Shown piece after piece: positions 1 to 7,273 of a stretch of DNA of 7,379 bases (positions are counted from its first letter, which is position 1; every line of letters begins with the position of its first letter). A model generated the notes under the pieces. It saw only the letters and a list, made by a program, of their open reading frames with translations. It did no database searches and was not told the origin of the DNA. Both the position numbers and the translations under genes were made by a program. Location of the stretch: positions 1 to 7,379 of the forward strand of contig JAEOUK010000330.1 in assembly GCA_016839385.1 (NCBI GenBank), in the 5' to 3' direction. Source of the DNA: Promethearchaeota archaeon. Its GTDB lineage: Archaea; Asgardarchaeota; Lokiarchaeia; Sigynarchaeales; MK-D1.

Positions 1-1416
1 ACAACTACAGTTGGTGTAAATCCTCAAACAATTTCATTTACTTATCTTGATTATGATTGGGTTTCTGTCCAGAAAATTGCCTATGAAGAATCGTACGGAA
101 CAGAATGGTGGGAGAGTGGAGTTGAAATCCGATTAAATGAAAGTGTTCGATATGATTACCATGCTAATGACACTGCGACCATATTAAGTTATAGACCAGA
201 ATTAGATAGAGGAGAAATCATCTCTATGAGTATTAATTCTACCCCTGTAAATGTAGACGATGTAAAATTGTCTGGCTTTGGTGGATTTATATATAATTAC
301 TCCGATATTCACAGCGCTTATCCTTCTGGACGTCTTTTTGTAGATTATGTATACGATTATAATATTACGATTACTAATTGGCGATTGAGACAAAAGATTT
401 TTCCAGATGCACCCGTGGAATCTCCATATATCGATTTATACCAACCTAAGACCATAACGAGCTACTACAATTATACATATCAAGTGGGTAAATTCAACGT
501 CAATATGACTGTAGATTTTATCGTAAATCTTCCCGATGTAGATTACATTAAAAATATGGTTTGGAAAAAACGATTTAATTTAACTTCTACCTTGCCATTT
601 GAAGACTATACTCAGCTGTCTAATAAATCATTTAGATTAAATAATATACCAATAGACACAAAGGTTTATCTTATCGATTTTACCGTAAACCATACAATTG
701 AATTCGTTAACAAATTTAGTGATTATTGGAGAAGAGATTATTTAGTAGACCAGACTGACATACGTACACGTGATTTTGATATTTCTGTTATAAATGGACC
801 TCCAAGAATACTTGTTAGCAATTTTAGATTAAACTTGACGGAATTTGTCTATGAAGAGCATTTCGAAGTGTCTAGTATTCTTGGACGAAGTCTTGAAACT
901 TTTAATCTCCGGGATATAGGAGATCGTTCTCAAAATGGAACAAGAATTGACTTTCTTGGAGGAAAAGGATATCTAGCAGCTGATTATTATTTAGCGCTTG
1001 GAGAAATTGACTCTATTTCTATAAAATATCGAGCTCCTTCTTCCTTAAATATTAAAATAGTAGATAGAATCAATACTCCGTTGAAAAATGCAGAAGTTAA
1101 ACTAAATTTCGGTGACTCTCCCAATGCGACATATGGAACATTTATTTCTAAAGATTTAAGCATTCCATACGCATATAAATTGTCCAATTCTTATGGACTT
1201 GTATATTATCCGGACGTTCCAAGAGGAAATTATACTGTTGATGTTTATTACCAAAATCAATTAGTTGCTTCGGGTGTTCATATTGATACATTTAAAAATA
1301 TTAATGTAGTGTATACCTCCGTACCACATTTTCCAATTTTTGTTATCTTATTTGCTTCCACAAGTGCATTAATTGCTGCAATTGGAGTCATAATAATTAA
1401 AAGGGCTAAGTTTTAG
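1..1416 (+). CDS. Membrane-anchored surface glycoprotein, C-terminal part (5' end outside window)
   Basis: The frame is open from base 1 to the TAG at 1414-1416, so this is the last 471 residues of a longer protein; the first Met (base 226) is internal and has no signal peptide after it. The chain is rich in Tyr, Asn, Asp and Thr, has no cysteine, and carries 14 N-x-S/T sequons spread over the part before the membrane segment (for example NES, NST, NYS, NHT, NAT, NYT). Residues about 345-441 look like a small beta-sandwich domain of the carboxypeptidase-regulatory/Ig type (a VDR..TPLKNAEVKL strand pair, then SYGLVYYPDVPRGNYTVDV). One hydrophobic helix at about 444-466 is followed by a short basic tail, IIIKRAKF. 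I infer an extracellular, probably glycosylated protein held by a C-terminal anchor, as is common in archaea. I recognise no catalytic domain and the specific role is unknown. It converges on the lysine operon and is probably unrelated to it. Confidence 0.8.
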   Translation, partial: TTTVGVNPQTISFTYLDYDWVSVQKIAYEESYGTEWWESGVEIRLNESVRYDYHANDTATILSYRPELDRGEIISMSINSTPVNVDDVKLSGFGGFIYNYSDIHSAYPSGRLFVDYVYDYNITITNWRLRQKIFPDAPVESPYIDLYQPKTITSYYNYTYQVGKFNVNMTVDFIVNLPDVDYIKNMVWKKRFNLTSTLPFEDYTQLSNKSFRLNNIPIDTKVYLIDFTVNHTIEFVNKFSDYWRRDYLVDQTDIRTRDFDISVINGPPRILVSNFRLNLTEFVYEEHFEVSSILGRSLETFNLRDIGDRSQNGTRIDFLGGKGYLAADYYLALGEIDSISIKYRAPSSLNIKIVDRINTPLKNAEVKLNFGDSPNATYGTFISKDLSIPYAYKLSNSYGLVYYPDVPRGNYTVDVYYQNQLVASGVHIDTFKNINVVYTSVPHFPIFVILFASTSALIAAIGVIIIKRAKF

Positions 1417-1421
1417 CCCTT
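1401..1421. terminator. Hairpin across the convergent stop codons
   Basis: This is a perfect 9-bp inverted repeat, AAGGGCTAA (1401-1409) and TTAGCCCTT (1413-1421), with a 3-nt loop. It contains the TAG stop of the surface gene and the TAA stop of kamE, which overlap tail to tail at 1413-1416. A T-run on the plus strand (1432-1437) follows about 10 nt later. On the minus strand the sequence beyond the hairpin is AT-rich but lacks a long T-run. A two-way terminator or 3'-end stabiliser is likely by position; the function is inferred. Confidence 0.55.
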
Positions 1422-2210
1422 AAGTTCTCTATTTTTTAATTCAGTCACAAAAAATGTGGCAACATCCTCAGCAACTGTATTTGGTCCAAATCCAGCGTCA
1501 AATCCAAGTTCCTTTGCCAATTTTCTAGAAATACGAGCTCCTCCGCAAATTACTACTACCTTATCTCGGATTCCCTCAGCTTCTAGTAGCTCTACTAAAT
1601 TAGTCAAATTCCGGACATGAATTCGTTTTTGAGTTACAGTTTGTGAAACCAATAAAACATCCGCTTGTAAGTCAATTGCTTTGCGTACAAATTCTTCATT
1701 TAATACTTGAGATCCTAAGTTATAGGTTTTCAACATTTCATATCGTTCTAATCCATGATGACCATGATATCCCCTCATCGACAAGATTGCATCGATTCCC
1801 ATTGTATGTGAATCGGTACCAGTGGTTGCTCCAATTACTACAAGTTTTCTCCCAAAATTCTCTGTAATGAATGTATTGATTTCATCCATAGACATCGATT
1901 TTGGTTGTAAATATTCTTCTTTCTTTATTTTTGTTATATCAATTGCATGGATCAGGTTTCCATATACAATAAAAAATGTGAATTCACTTTCTAGACTCTT
2001 TTGAAGCACGATATTAGGGTCTCTTAATCCCATCTTCAATACAAGTTTTTTTGCAGCAATTGTCGCTCTAGGCGTGTTAGGCATTGGAAGGGTGAAACTT
2101 ACTTGAACTTTTCCGTCATTTATTGTATCTCCATATGGCTTTACTTTCATCGGATCGTATTTTTGACGATATCCAATTTCTTTCATTTTACGCAAATGAT
2201 CTCCCATCAT
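1413..2210 (-). CDS. kamE: Lysine 5,6-aminomutase, beta subunit (cobalamin-binding)
   Basis: This is the small subunit of the adenosylcobalamin- and PLP-dependent aminomutase that converts beta-lysine to 3,5-diaminohexanoate (and D-lysine to 2,5-diaminohexanoate). Its 265 residues match the family's usual length. The N-terminal dimerisation part holds KPYGDTINDGKVQVSFTLP (24-42). The Rossmann-like B12 domain begins at RKLVVIGATTGTD and carries the base-off motif D133-S-H135-T-M-G138, with H135 as the predicted lower cobalt ligand. Further family blocks are GLERYEML (153-160), LLVSQTVTQK (186-195) and ICGGARIS (221-228). One oddity is serious: the lysine that forms the PLP internal aldimine in the characterised enzyme (K144, 11 residues after H133) is arginine here (R146, codon AGG). 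The start overlaps the kamD stop as ATGA. A strong ribosome site precedes it; the second ATG (2207) has better spacing and could be the real start. It is last in the operon. Assignment to the family is firm; normal activity is less certain. Confidence 0.95.
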   Translation of the reverse strand: MMGDHLRKMKEIGYRQKYDPMKVKPYGDTINDGKVQVSFTLPMPNTPRATIAAKKLVLKMGLRDPNIVLQKSLESEFTFFIVYGNLIHAIDITKIKKEEYLQPKSMSMDEINTFITENFGRKLVVIGATTGTDSHTMGIDAILSMRGYHGHHGLERYEMLKTYNLGSQVLNEEFVRKAIDLQADVLLVSQTVTQKRIHVRNLTNLVELLEAEGIRDKVVVICGGARISRKLAKELGFDAGFGPNTVAEDVATFFVTELKNRELKG

Positions 2211-3766
2211 ATCCCCTCCTTATAGTTTAGAAAAATAGATTTGAATGGATTAAAATACTCATTTTCCCTTTTATACACCCCTTCCAATCCTTTTCCTCCA
2301 TTAATTGGGCGTTTAATTCCTGCGAAAATACCTAATTCCAGTGTTTTGAATAATCCTTGCTGCTCTATTTCCGTTAATAATTCGTATGCTTTAATAAGCG
2401 ATTTGTTCGCTTGTTGATTTATAATCCCATCTGGTTTAAATATGAATTCTTCAGAGATTGAATCCATATTATTGAAGATATATTGGGCTATATCAATTGC
2501 AATTGCTCTGTCCGACATGAACGGAGTATGAATTGCCTCTGTTAACATTCCCAATAAGCAGATTTTTTGGTCAGTTAATTTTGTTACGATATTAAATAAT
2601 GCATTTTGTACACATCCCATGAATATATCCCCTGTCATATATCTTGTAGGTGGCATATATTTTAAGGGAGAATTCGGAAATACTTCTCGTGATAATTGTG
2701 CTTGGGCAATTTCATATAAGAATCCATTTTTTATTGATGGATCCATTTCAAATGCATGCCCAATACCCATTTGTTCCTCTGGAAGACCCGCTAGTAAAGC
2801 AAACTGTTCATTCATTAATTGTGATGCCAATACTGTATAAGATTGTTCTACAGCATCTACGGTTTTTATATAATTATCTTCTCCAGTATTTATAATAACA
2901 CCTGAGTATCCATTAATCATCCTTGAAAAATGCTGATCAATTATTGTTCGTTGCATGTTAATATCTCGAAATAATATTCCATATAATGCATCGTTTAGCA
3001 TTACATCTAACCTTTCTAATGCACCCATTGCTGCTATTTCAGGCATACATAGACCTGAACAATAATTGCATAGACGAATATACCTACCTAAATCTTCCCC
3101 TGCCTCATCTAATGCTTTACGCATCAAACGGAAGTTCTCTTGGGTTGCGTATGTACCTCCAAATCCTTGAGTCGTAGGACCATATGGGACATAATCCATA
3201 AGACTCTGACCCGTACTTCGAATAACTGCAATTATATCAGCCCCTTTTCTTGCTGCTGAATCAGCTTGAATTATATCCTCATATATATTTCCAGTGGCAA
3301 CAATAACATATAAAAGTGGACCTTGCTTCTCACCATATTGATTCAATAAATTTGAACGGATTTCACGATTTTCTTTTATTTTTTTCGCTCCTTCTATCGT
3401 TAATGGTAAAATTGCATTTTTTATGTCACTTATCTCACTCAAGGGTAACTTCTTCAAATCTAATTTTTGTTGAGAGATCTTTTCAGCAATTTCTTGAGGT
3501 TTGAGATGTGTTTGGAATATCGCATTCCCCAAATAATATGCAGCTCCCTTAGCAACATCGATATTGTTTACGACTATGTTTGGTAAAGGTATCCCTTCTT
3601 TATTCACACCATCAATCCCAAGTAATCTACAGATTGTTCTCTCGATTGTGGTTGTCGTATAGTCATTTATAAACTCAAGCATCTTATAGGCAATATTTCG
3701 AGCTTTCAATCGTGCATTTGTAACAATTTCATTGTTTAGTTTCAATTTATCGTATATTTTCCTCAA
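2207..3766 (-). CDS. kamD: Lysine 5,6-aminomutase, alpha subunit
   Basis: This is the large TIM-barrel subunit that pairs with KamE and holds the substrate and most of the PLP pocket. At 519 residues it has the normal family length. Strong family blocks follow in order: the N-terminal TTIERTICRLLGIDG (39-53), LLYVIVATGNIYED (151-164), VIRSTGQSLMDYVPYG (181-196, part of the PLP/substrate pocket in the known structure), RLCNYCSGLCMPE (231-243), LYGILFRDINMQRT (261-274; Y262 fits the Tyr that stacks on PLP), LLAGLPEEQMGIGHAFEMDP (324-343) and AIHTPFMSDRA (411-421). The alpha barrel appears intact. The start is TTG at 3766-3764, overlapping the TGA stop of the kamB-like gene by 4 nt, with GGAGG directly touching it. 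No in-frame ATG occurs before residue 29, which would cut into the conserved part. Separate KamD and KamE genes argue against ornithine 4,5-aminomutase, whose cobalamin domain is fused in OraE. Confidence 0.97.
   Translation of the reverse strand: MRKIYDKLKLNNEIVTNARLKARNIAYKMLEFINDYTTTTIERTICRLLGIDGVNKEGIPLPNIVVNNIDVAKGAAYYLGNAIFQTHLKPQEIAEKISQQKLDLKKLPLSEISDIKNAILPLTIEGAKKIKENREIRSNLLNQYGEKQGPLLYVIVATGNIYEDIIQADSAARKGADIIAVIRSTGQSLMDYVPYGPTTQGFGGTYATQENFRLMRKALDEAGEDLGRYIRLCNYCSGLCMPEIAAMGALERLDVMLNDALYGILFRDINMQRTIIDQHFSRMINGYSGVIINTGEDNYIKTVDAVEQSYTVLASQLMNEQFALLAGLPEEQMGIGHAFEMDPSIKNGFLYEIAQAQLSREVFPNSPLKYMPPTRYMTGDIFMGCVQNALFNIVTKLTDQKICLLGMLTEAIHTPFMSDRAIAIDIAQYIFNNMDSISEEFIFKPDGIINQQANKSLIKAYELLTEIEQQGLFKTLELGIFAGIKRPINGGKGLEGVYKRENEYFNPFKSIFLNYKEGI
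2213..2221 (-). promoter_or_regulatory. Ribosome binding site of kamE inside kamD
   Basis: AAGGAGGGG lies within the last codons of kamD (KEG of its C-terminus), 2 nt from the kamE ATG at 2210 (4 nt from the end of its GGAGG core) and 3 nt farther from a second ATG at 2207. It indicates coupled translation of the two subunits in equal amounts. Spacing favours the second ATG, which would shorten KamE by one residue. Confidence 0.7.
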
Positions 3767-4797
3767 CCTCCACTTACAATATCAAATACAGGTATGTCTA
3801 AATTTTGTCGTAATCGTTCTAAAAAGAGTCTTTGATTAAAGCTAAATCCATACGGAGAAATAGGATTTGCTGTGACTGCTATTATGTTAATAGGATGCAA
3901 TACTTCAATTTTTCCTCCTCTGTTACAGAATTGGTTATATAAATTTGGAGGTGTAAAAATTTTCGTTCCATCTTCAATGATAATCTTGAGATCAGTAAAA
4001 TCTAAATCTTTCCTTAGCATTTTTTTAAATAATTGGGAACCAAGAATTCCTTTAATAGCGATATATTTACTTTTCGGAGTTATATTCTCCAAAATTTTAT
4101 TTGTCGCATTCAATGCTGTATTCACATTAAACGGTATTATCTCTTTTTTTTCTTCAATTATTCCCGCGTTGTACTTCTTAAATAAATTGGTTATAATATC
4201 ATGTATTTCTTGGTTACATAAAGCAGGTCTGGATAATTTTTCAATAGAAAACTTAGTATTTTCAATAACTTCTTCTAGATCATGGGATAGTGCAGCACCT
4301 GTTGAAAGTATTGTTGCCTGAGCTAATTTTGGAGTAGCAAATGATTTTCTGTCAAATGCTCCATCGATTAAAATTAAATTTGCTCCAAAATTCTGGAGTT
4401 GGTTACAAATTTTTTGAAGATATTTTACTATAGAAGGACCACTTAGTTCTACAGTTCCAGATTCAGTAGCTTTCAGTAGTACTATTTGTCCTAAAGGACT
4501 CGATATATCAGTTTTTAATAAGATTTCAAATTTTAAATTTGATCTTTTTAAGCAATCCTCAGCTGTGGCAAGTAGAGTACCTTTGGGAACAAATATATCT
4601 GGTTTTGGCTGTTCAGTCAGTATATCTTTCTGTTCCCCATCACGACCGATAGAAGTTAATCCAAGAAGAAATTTAGAATGTAAATTCTGAATGATATAAT
4701 TATATGTAGTTGTTTTTCCAACATTCTTTGCCATTCCGATAAATGAAAACACCTTATATCGTTCCGTAGATTTCAGAAACAAATCAATAAGGCTCAT
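3763..4797 (-). CDS. kamB: Probable lysine 5,6-aminomutase reactivase subunit (KamB-like P-loop protein)
   Basis: This 344-residue soluble protein sits between kamA and kamD, the place of kamB in bacterial lysine-fermentation operons. A variant P-loop is visible near the N-terminus, GMAKNVGKTTT (21-31), with one extra residue compared with GxxxxGKT. It is followed by a GLTSIGRDGE block (46-55), VELSGPSIVKYL (116-127) and a Walker B-like LILIDGAFDR (141-150). The C-terminal block TANPISPYGFSFNQRLFLER and the ending IPVFDIVSGG fit my recollection of KamB proteins. KamB with the MutS-like ATPase KamC is regarded as the reactivating factor of KamDE, which loses activity when its cofactor is damaged. 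The biochemical role here is inferred from family and position. No kamC lies beside it. The ATG is 11 nt after kamA with no clear ribosome site, and the stop overlaps the kamD start by 4 nt, so the two are probably translationally coupled. Confidence 0.8.
   Translation of the reverse strand: MSLIDLFLKSTERYKVFSFIGMAKNVGKTTTYNYIIQNLHSKFLLGLTSIGRDGEQKDILTEQPKPDIFVPKGTLLATAEDCLKRSNLKFEILLKTDISSPLGQIVLLKATESGTVELSGPSIVKYLQKICNQLQNFGANLILIDGAFDRKSFATPKLAQATILSTGAALSHDLEEVIENTKFSIEKLSRPALCNQEIHDIITNLFKKYNAGIIEEKKEIIPFNVNTALNATNKILENITPKSKYIAIKGILGSQLFKKMLRKDLDFTDLKIIIEDGTKIFTPPNLYNQFCNRGGKIEVLHPINIIAVTANPISPYGFSFNQRLFLERLRQNLDIPVFDIVSGG
3767..3771 (-). promoter_or_regulatory. GGAGG touching the kamD TTG start
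   Basis: GGAGG abuts the TTG start codon with no spacer, inside the final Gly codons of the kamB-like gene. Zero spacing is too close for normal Shine-Dalgarno initiation, so kamD may depend on ribosomes re-starting after the overlapping TGA stop. No better in-frame start is visible nearby. Confidence 0.4.
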
Positions 4798-4808
4798 TTC
4801 AAATCAGT

Positions 4809-6053
4809 TTATTGTGAGTGGTTTTTCCTCTTACGACGCTCAAGATCCTTTGGTTCAATAGTTATTTCATTACCTTGTAATAATCCTGCAACACCCGTCA
4901 GTTTCTTTTCATGTTCTGGACATTGACAATCAGGAGTATAATCGGTTGGTTCAGTATAAGCACAAATTACTCCCTCATAATTTCTCAGAATTACCTTATG
5001 GTCACCATGACTAATTAAATAATTTGGCATGACAGGTATTTTCCCACCACCACCGGGAGCATCTACAACAAATGTCGGCACACAATAGCCTGATGTATGT
5101 CCTCTCAGTCCTTCAATAATTTCAATTCCCTTCCCAACAGAAGTTCTAAAATGACGTAATCCTACGGATAAATCGCATTGATATATATAATATGGTCGAA
5201 CACGTATCTTAACAAGATCATTTACTAATCGACGCATAACATGAATGCAATCATTTACTCCAGCTAACAATACTGATTGATTCCCTAATGGTATACCTGC
5301 ATCTGCAAGTAAATCACATGCATGTTTAGAATCTTCATTAATTTCATTGGGATGATTAAAATGTGTATTTAACCAGATAGGATGATATTTTCTAAGCATT
5401 TCAGCTAATTCTTTCGTTATTCTCATAGGCATAACTACTGGGGTTCTAGTCCCAATTCTAATGATCTCTACATGAGGGATTTCTCTAAGACTTTTAATTA
5501 TATACTCAATCCTTTTATCTGATAGTAGAAAAGGATCTCCACCAGATAGGAGAACATCTCGAACTTCAGGAGTTCTACGCACATAATCAATAGCTTTATC
5601 AATATTTTCAATGGAAGGATTAAGATCGTGATGTCCAGTGAACCTTCGTCGGGTGCAATGACGACAGTACATTGAACAAGTTTCTGAAATCAACATCAAA
5701 ACACGATCGGGATATCGATGAGTTAGCCCTGGAACAGGAGAATCTACATCCTCATGAAGTGGATCTTCCAAATCTACTTCATCTCTTAGTAATTCTCCTG
5801 CTGTTGGTATAGATTGTGCACGAATGGGGTCATGTGGATCATTAGGATCAATCAATGATAAGTAATATGGAGTGATTGCCATTCGGAATAGTTTTAAACA
5901 GTTCTTTGCACCTTCCTCTTCGTCTTTACTTAGTGGTATGAGTTTTTTCAAGTCTTCTACGTTTTCAATCCGATTTCGAACTTGCCATTTCCAGTCATAC
6001 CAATCTTCATCAGAAACCTCTGGAAATAATTCTTGTCGCCTATTTACCTTCAT
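4809..6053 (-). CDS. kamA: L-lysine 2,3-aminomutase (radical SAM, PLP)
   Basis: This enzyme interconverts L-lysine and L-beta-lysine, the first step of the pathway. It has 414 residues against 416 in the clostridial enzyme. The radical-SAM cluster motif is C126-x3-C130-x2-C133, followed by TRRRFTG. LLSGGDPFLLSD (168-179) carries the GGDP element, and PGGGGK (333-338) supplies K338 for the PLP aldimine. D294 (in YQCDLS) and D331 (in VVDAPGG) correspond to the two aspartates that bind the lysine side-chain amino group and mark true lysine aminomutases. Numbering runs one ahead of the clostridial enzyme throughout. The zinc site is unusual: C269, C376 and C378 are present, but the fourth ligand (Cys380 in the clostridial enzyme) is H381. 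A ribosome site AAGGA (6065-6069) lies 11 nt before the ATG, 32 nt after kdd. Beta-lysine can also feed osmolyte synthesis (AblA/AblB), but the neighbours point to catabolism. Confidence 0.96.
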   Translation of the reverse strand: MKVNRRQELFPEVSDEDWYDWKWQVRNRIENVEDLKKLIPLSKDEEEGAKNCLKLFRMAITPYYLSLIDPNDPHDPIRAQSIPTAGELLRDEVDLEDPLHEDVDSPVPGLTHRYPDRVLMLISETCSMYCRHCTRRRFTGHHDLNPSIENIDKAIDYVRRTPEVRDVLLSGGDPFLLSDKRIEYIIKSLREIPHVEIIRIGTRTPVVMPMRITKELAEMLRKYHPIWLNTHFNHPNEINEDSKHACDLLADAGIPLGNQSVLLAGVNDCIHVMRRLVNDLVKIRVRPYYIYQCDLSVGLRHFRTSVGKGIEIIEGLRGHTSGYCVPTFVVDAPGGGGKIPVMPNYLISHGDHKVILRNYEGVICAYTEPTDYTPDCQCPEHEKKLTGVAGLLQGNEITIEPKDLERRKRKNHSQ

Positions 6054-6085
6054 TATTTTTCTTATCCTTAAATTTCAATAAAAAA

Positions 6086-7129
6086 CTATGCGTTCACATA
6101 TTTTGCTTCAAACAATTTTCGAAGCTTCTCACATTCACGTAATTCTTCAAGTGTTATTTCTGCATGATCCTTTGTGTAGCCATTTCCAATTATCATCAAT
6201 ACGTCCTTCCCAATTCCCTCAGCACCCAGTGCAGCTCGAGTAAAACTAGTTGCCATGGAAAAGAAATACACAATGCCTTCATCTCGAACTGGTAATATAC
6301 TAGACATTTCACATTCAGGAATGTTCAAACAATTTATTGAAATATCTACTTCTTTTCCGTTGTTTATTTTTAGAATTTGATCTAAAATGTTGGTAGCATC
6401 TTTTGCATCTGCAATTACCACATCATGACAAAAACCGATTTCTTTCAAATATTCAGCTCGAGATTCATTTCTTGCTAATCCAATCACTTTTCCAGTAGGT
6501 CCAACACGCTTTCTGGCTTCGTATGCACATAAGATACCGGATTTTCCAGTTGCTCCAAGAATGAGTACCGAATCGCCTGGTTTTACTAGTTTTGCTACTT
6601 GAGCCGGTGCTCCTGCAACATCCAATGCTGCTAAAGCTAATGCATCATCCATATCTTCTGGTAATTTTGAATAAATTCCACTTTCAAATAAAATTGCTTG
6701 AGCTTTCACATCGACTCGATCGATATCCATTTTTATTTCTTTAATATCTTCGATTTTTAAGGGAGTTAAGGAAAGGGATACTAATGTAGCTATCTTGTCT
6801 CCTACTTTAAGATCTGTCTTACTTGCTATAGCATCTCCAATTTTCTCCACAGTTCCCATTAACATACCTCCAGAACCAGTCACAGGATTTTGCATTTTTC
6901 CCCGTTCATTGACTATCTCAAATATTTTTTGTTTAATTTTTTCTGGATCCTTATTTGCTTCTTCTTTTAATTGGGTAAAACTAGCAGAATCGATATTCAA
7001 AGAATCTACTGCAATTCGAATTTCATTATCATATAATTCCATATCGTTAGAAATCTTGTATGCCGTTTGAGGGAGCGCTCCTTTTGGTTCAATTACTCGA
7101 TGGGTGCCATATTTATTTCCTTTCTTCAT
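6086..7129 (-). CDS. kdd: L-erythro-3,5-diaminohexanoate dehydrogenase
   Basis: Kdd oxidatively deaminates 3,5-diaminohexanoate to 5-amino-3-oxohexanoate with NAD(P)+, the step after KamDE. I chose the ATG at 7129 (347 residues) over a GTG three codons upstream: MKKGNKYGTHRVIEPKG is the form in which I recall family proteins beginning, and TGAGG lies just before the ATG whereas nothing like a ribosome site precedes the GTG. The protein has the medium-chain dehydrogenase layout with a GroES-like N-terminal part (KMQNPVTGSGGMLMGTVEKI at 78-97, VGDKIATLVSLSLTPL at 109-124) and an NAD(P)-binding Rossmann fold with GATGKSG (192-198, GxxGxxG). The zinc cysteines of alcohol dehydrogenases are not evident, as expected for the family. 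It is first in the operon. The usual neighbour kce is not next to it in this window. Confidence 0.95.
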   Translation of the reverse strand: MKKGNKYGTHRVIEPKGALPQTAYKISNDMELYDNEIRIAVDSLNIDSASFTQLKEEANKDPEKIKQKIFEIVNERGKMQNPVTGSGGMLMGTVEKIGDAIASKTDLKVGDKIATLVSLSLTPLKIEDIKEIKMDIDRVDVKAQAILFESGIYSKLPEDMDDALALAALDVAGAPAQVAKLVKPGDSVLILGATGKSGILCAYEARKRVGPTGKVIGLARNESRAEYLKEIGFCHDVVIADAKDATNILDQILKINNGKEVDISINCLNIPECEMSSILPVRDEGIVYFFSMATSFTRAALGAEGIGKDVLMIIGNGYTKDHAEITLEELRECEKLRKLFEAKYVNA

Positions 7130-7267
7130 AATCCTCACTGTATCGGGTGGTTTAATGTGATAAATGATCCATTACATGTTCAAAAACCTTTGTTTTGATT
7201 AAAATAACTGAAGATAATCCCAAAAAGGTGGGTAAATCAGTCGGAATATAAAAAAGGAAGTAAGAAA
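7130..7267 (-). promoter_or_regulatory. Non-coding leader upstream of kdd, likely operon promoter region
   Basis: About 138 bp without a gene separate the oxidase stop from the kdd ATG and are the only spacer large enough for the operon promoter. A TATA-like TTTTTTATAT lies at 7255-7246 (minus strand), though it doubles as the T-run of the preceding gene. An imperfect palindrome TCAAAA-N7-TTTTGA (7180-7198) and a short CCCA-N6-TGGG (7219-7232) are possible operator or leader structures. None matches a regulator site that I know, and no riboswitch fold is recognised. Confidence 0.35.
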
Positions 7268-7273
7268 TTACTT
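7258..7273 (-). terminator. Weak hairpin plus T-run after the oxidase gene
   Basis: AAGTAA and TTACTT form a 6-bp AT-rich stem around a 4-nt loop (GAAA on plus, TTTC on minus). The stem begins within the last codons of the oxidase gene and includes its stop. On the minus strand CC and six T (7255-7250) follow at once, fitting an end for the upstream gene. The stem is weak; in an archaeon the T-run alone could serve. Confidence 0.4.

Noticed and set aside
226..1416. Surface protein starting at the Met at base 226
   Set aside because: The same frame is open without a stop from base 1 and reads as the same kind of beta-rich, sequon-bearing sequence. No ribosome site or signal peptide is seen at this Met, so it is internal.
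1413..3766. Ornithine 4,5-aminomutase (OraS/OraE)
   Set aside because: The alpha and cobalamin subunits are separate genes of KamD and KamE length, and they sit between kamA/kamB and the convergent gene, which fits lysine 5,6-aminomutase.
3872..4321. Plus-strand 149-codon open frame inside the kamB-like gene
   Set aside because: It lies antisense to a well-supported gene and reads as low-complexity hydrophobic sequence with no recognisable family; a composition shadow.
3763..4797. MobB/dethiobiotin-synthetase-like or KamC identity for the P-loop protein
   Set aside because: The P-loop resembles small GTP/ATP-binding families, but the position, the GLTSIGRDGE block and the PVFDIV ending fit KamB better. 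No MutS-type ATPase motifs are present for KamC.
7130..7138. GTG start of kdd three codons upstream
   Set aside because: There is no ribosome site before it, while GAGG lies just before the ATG at 7129 and the protein then begins with the MKKGNKYGTHR form typical of the family.
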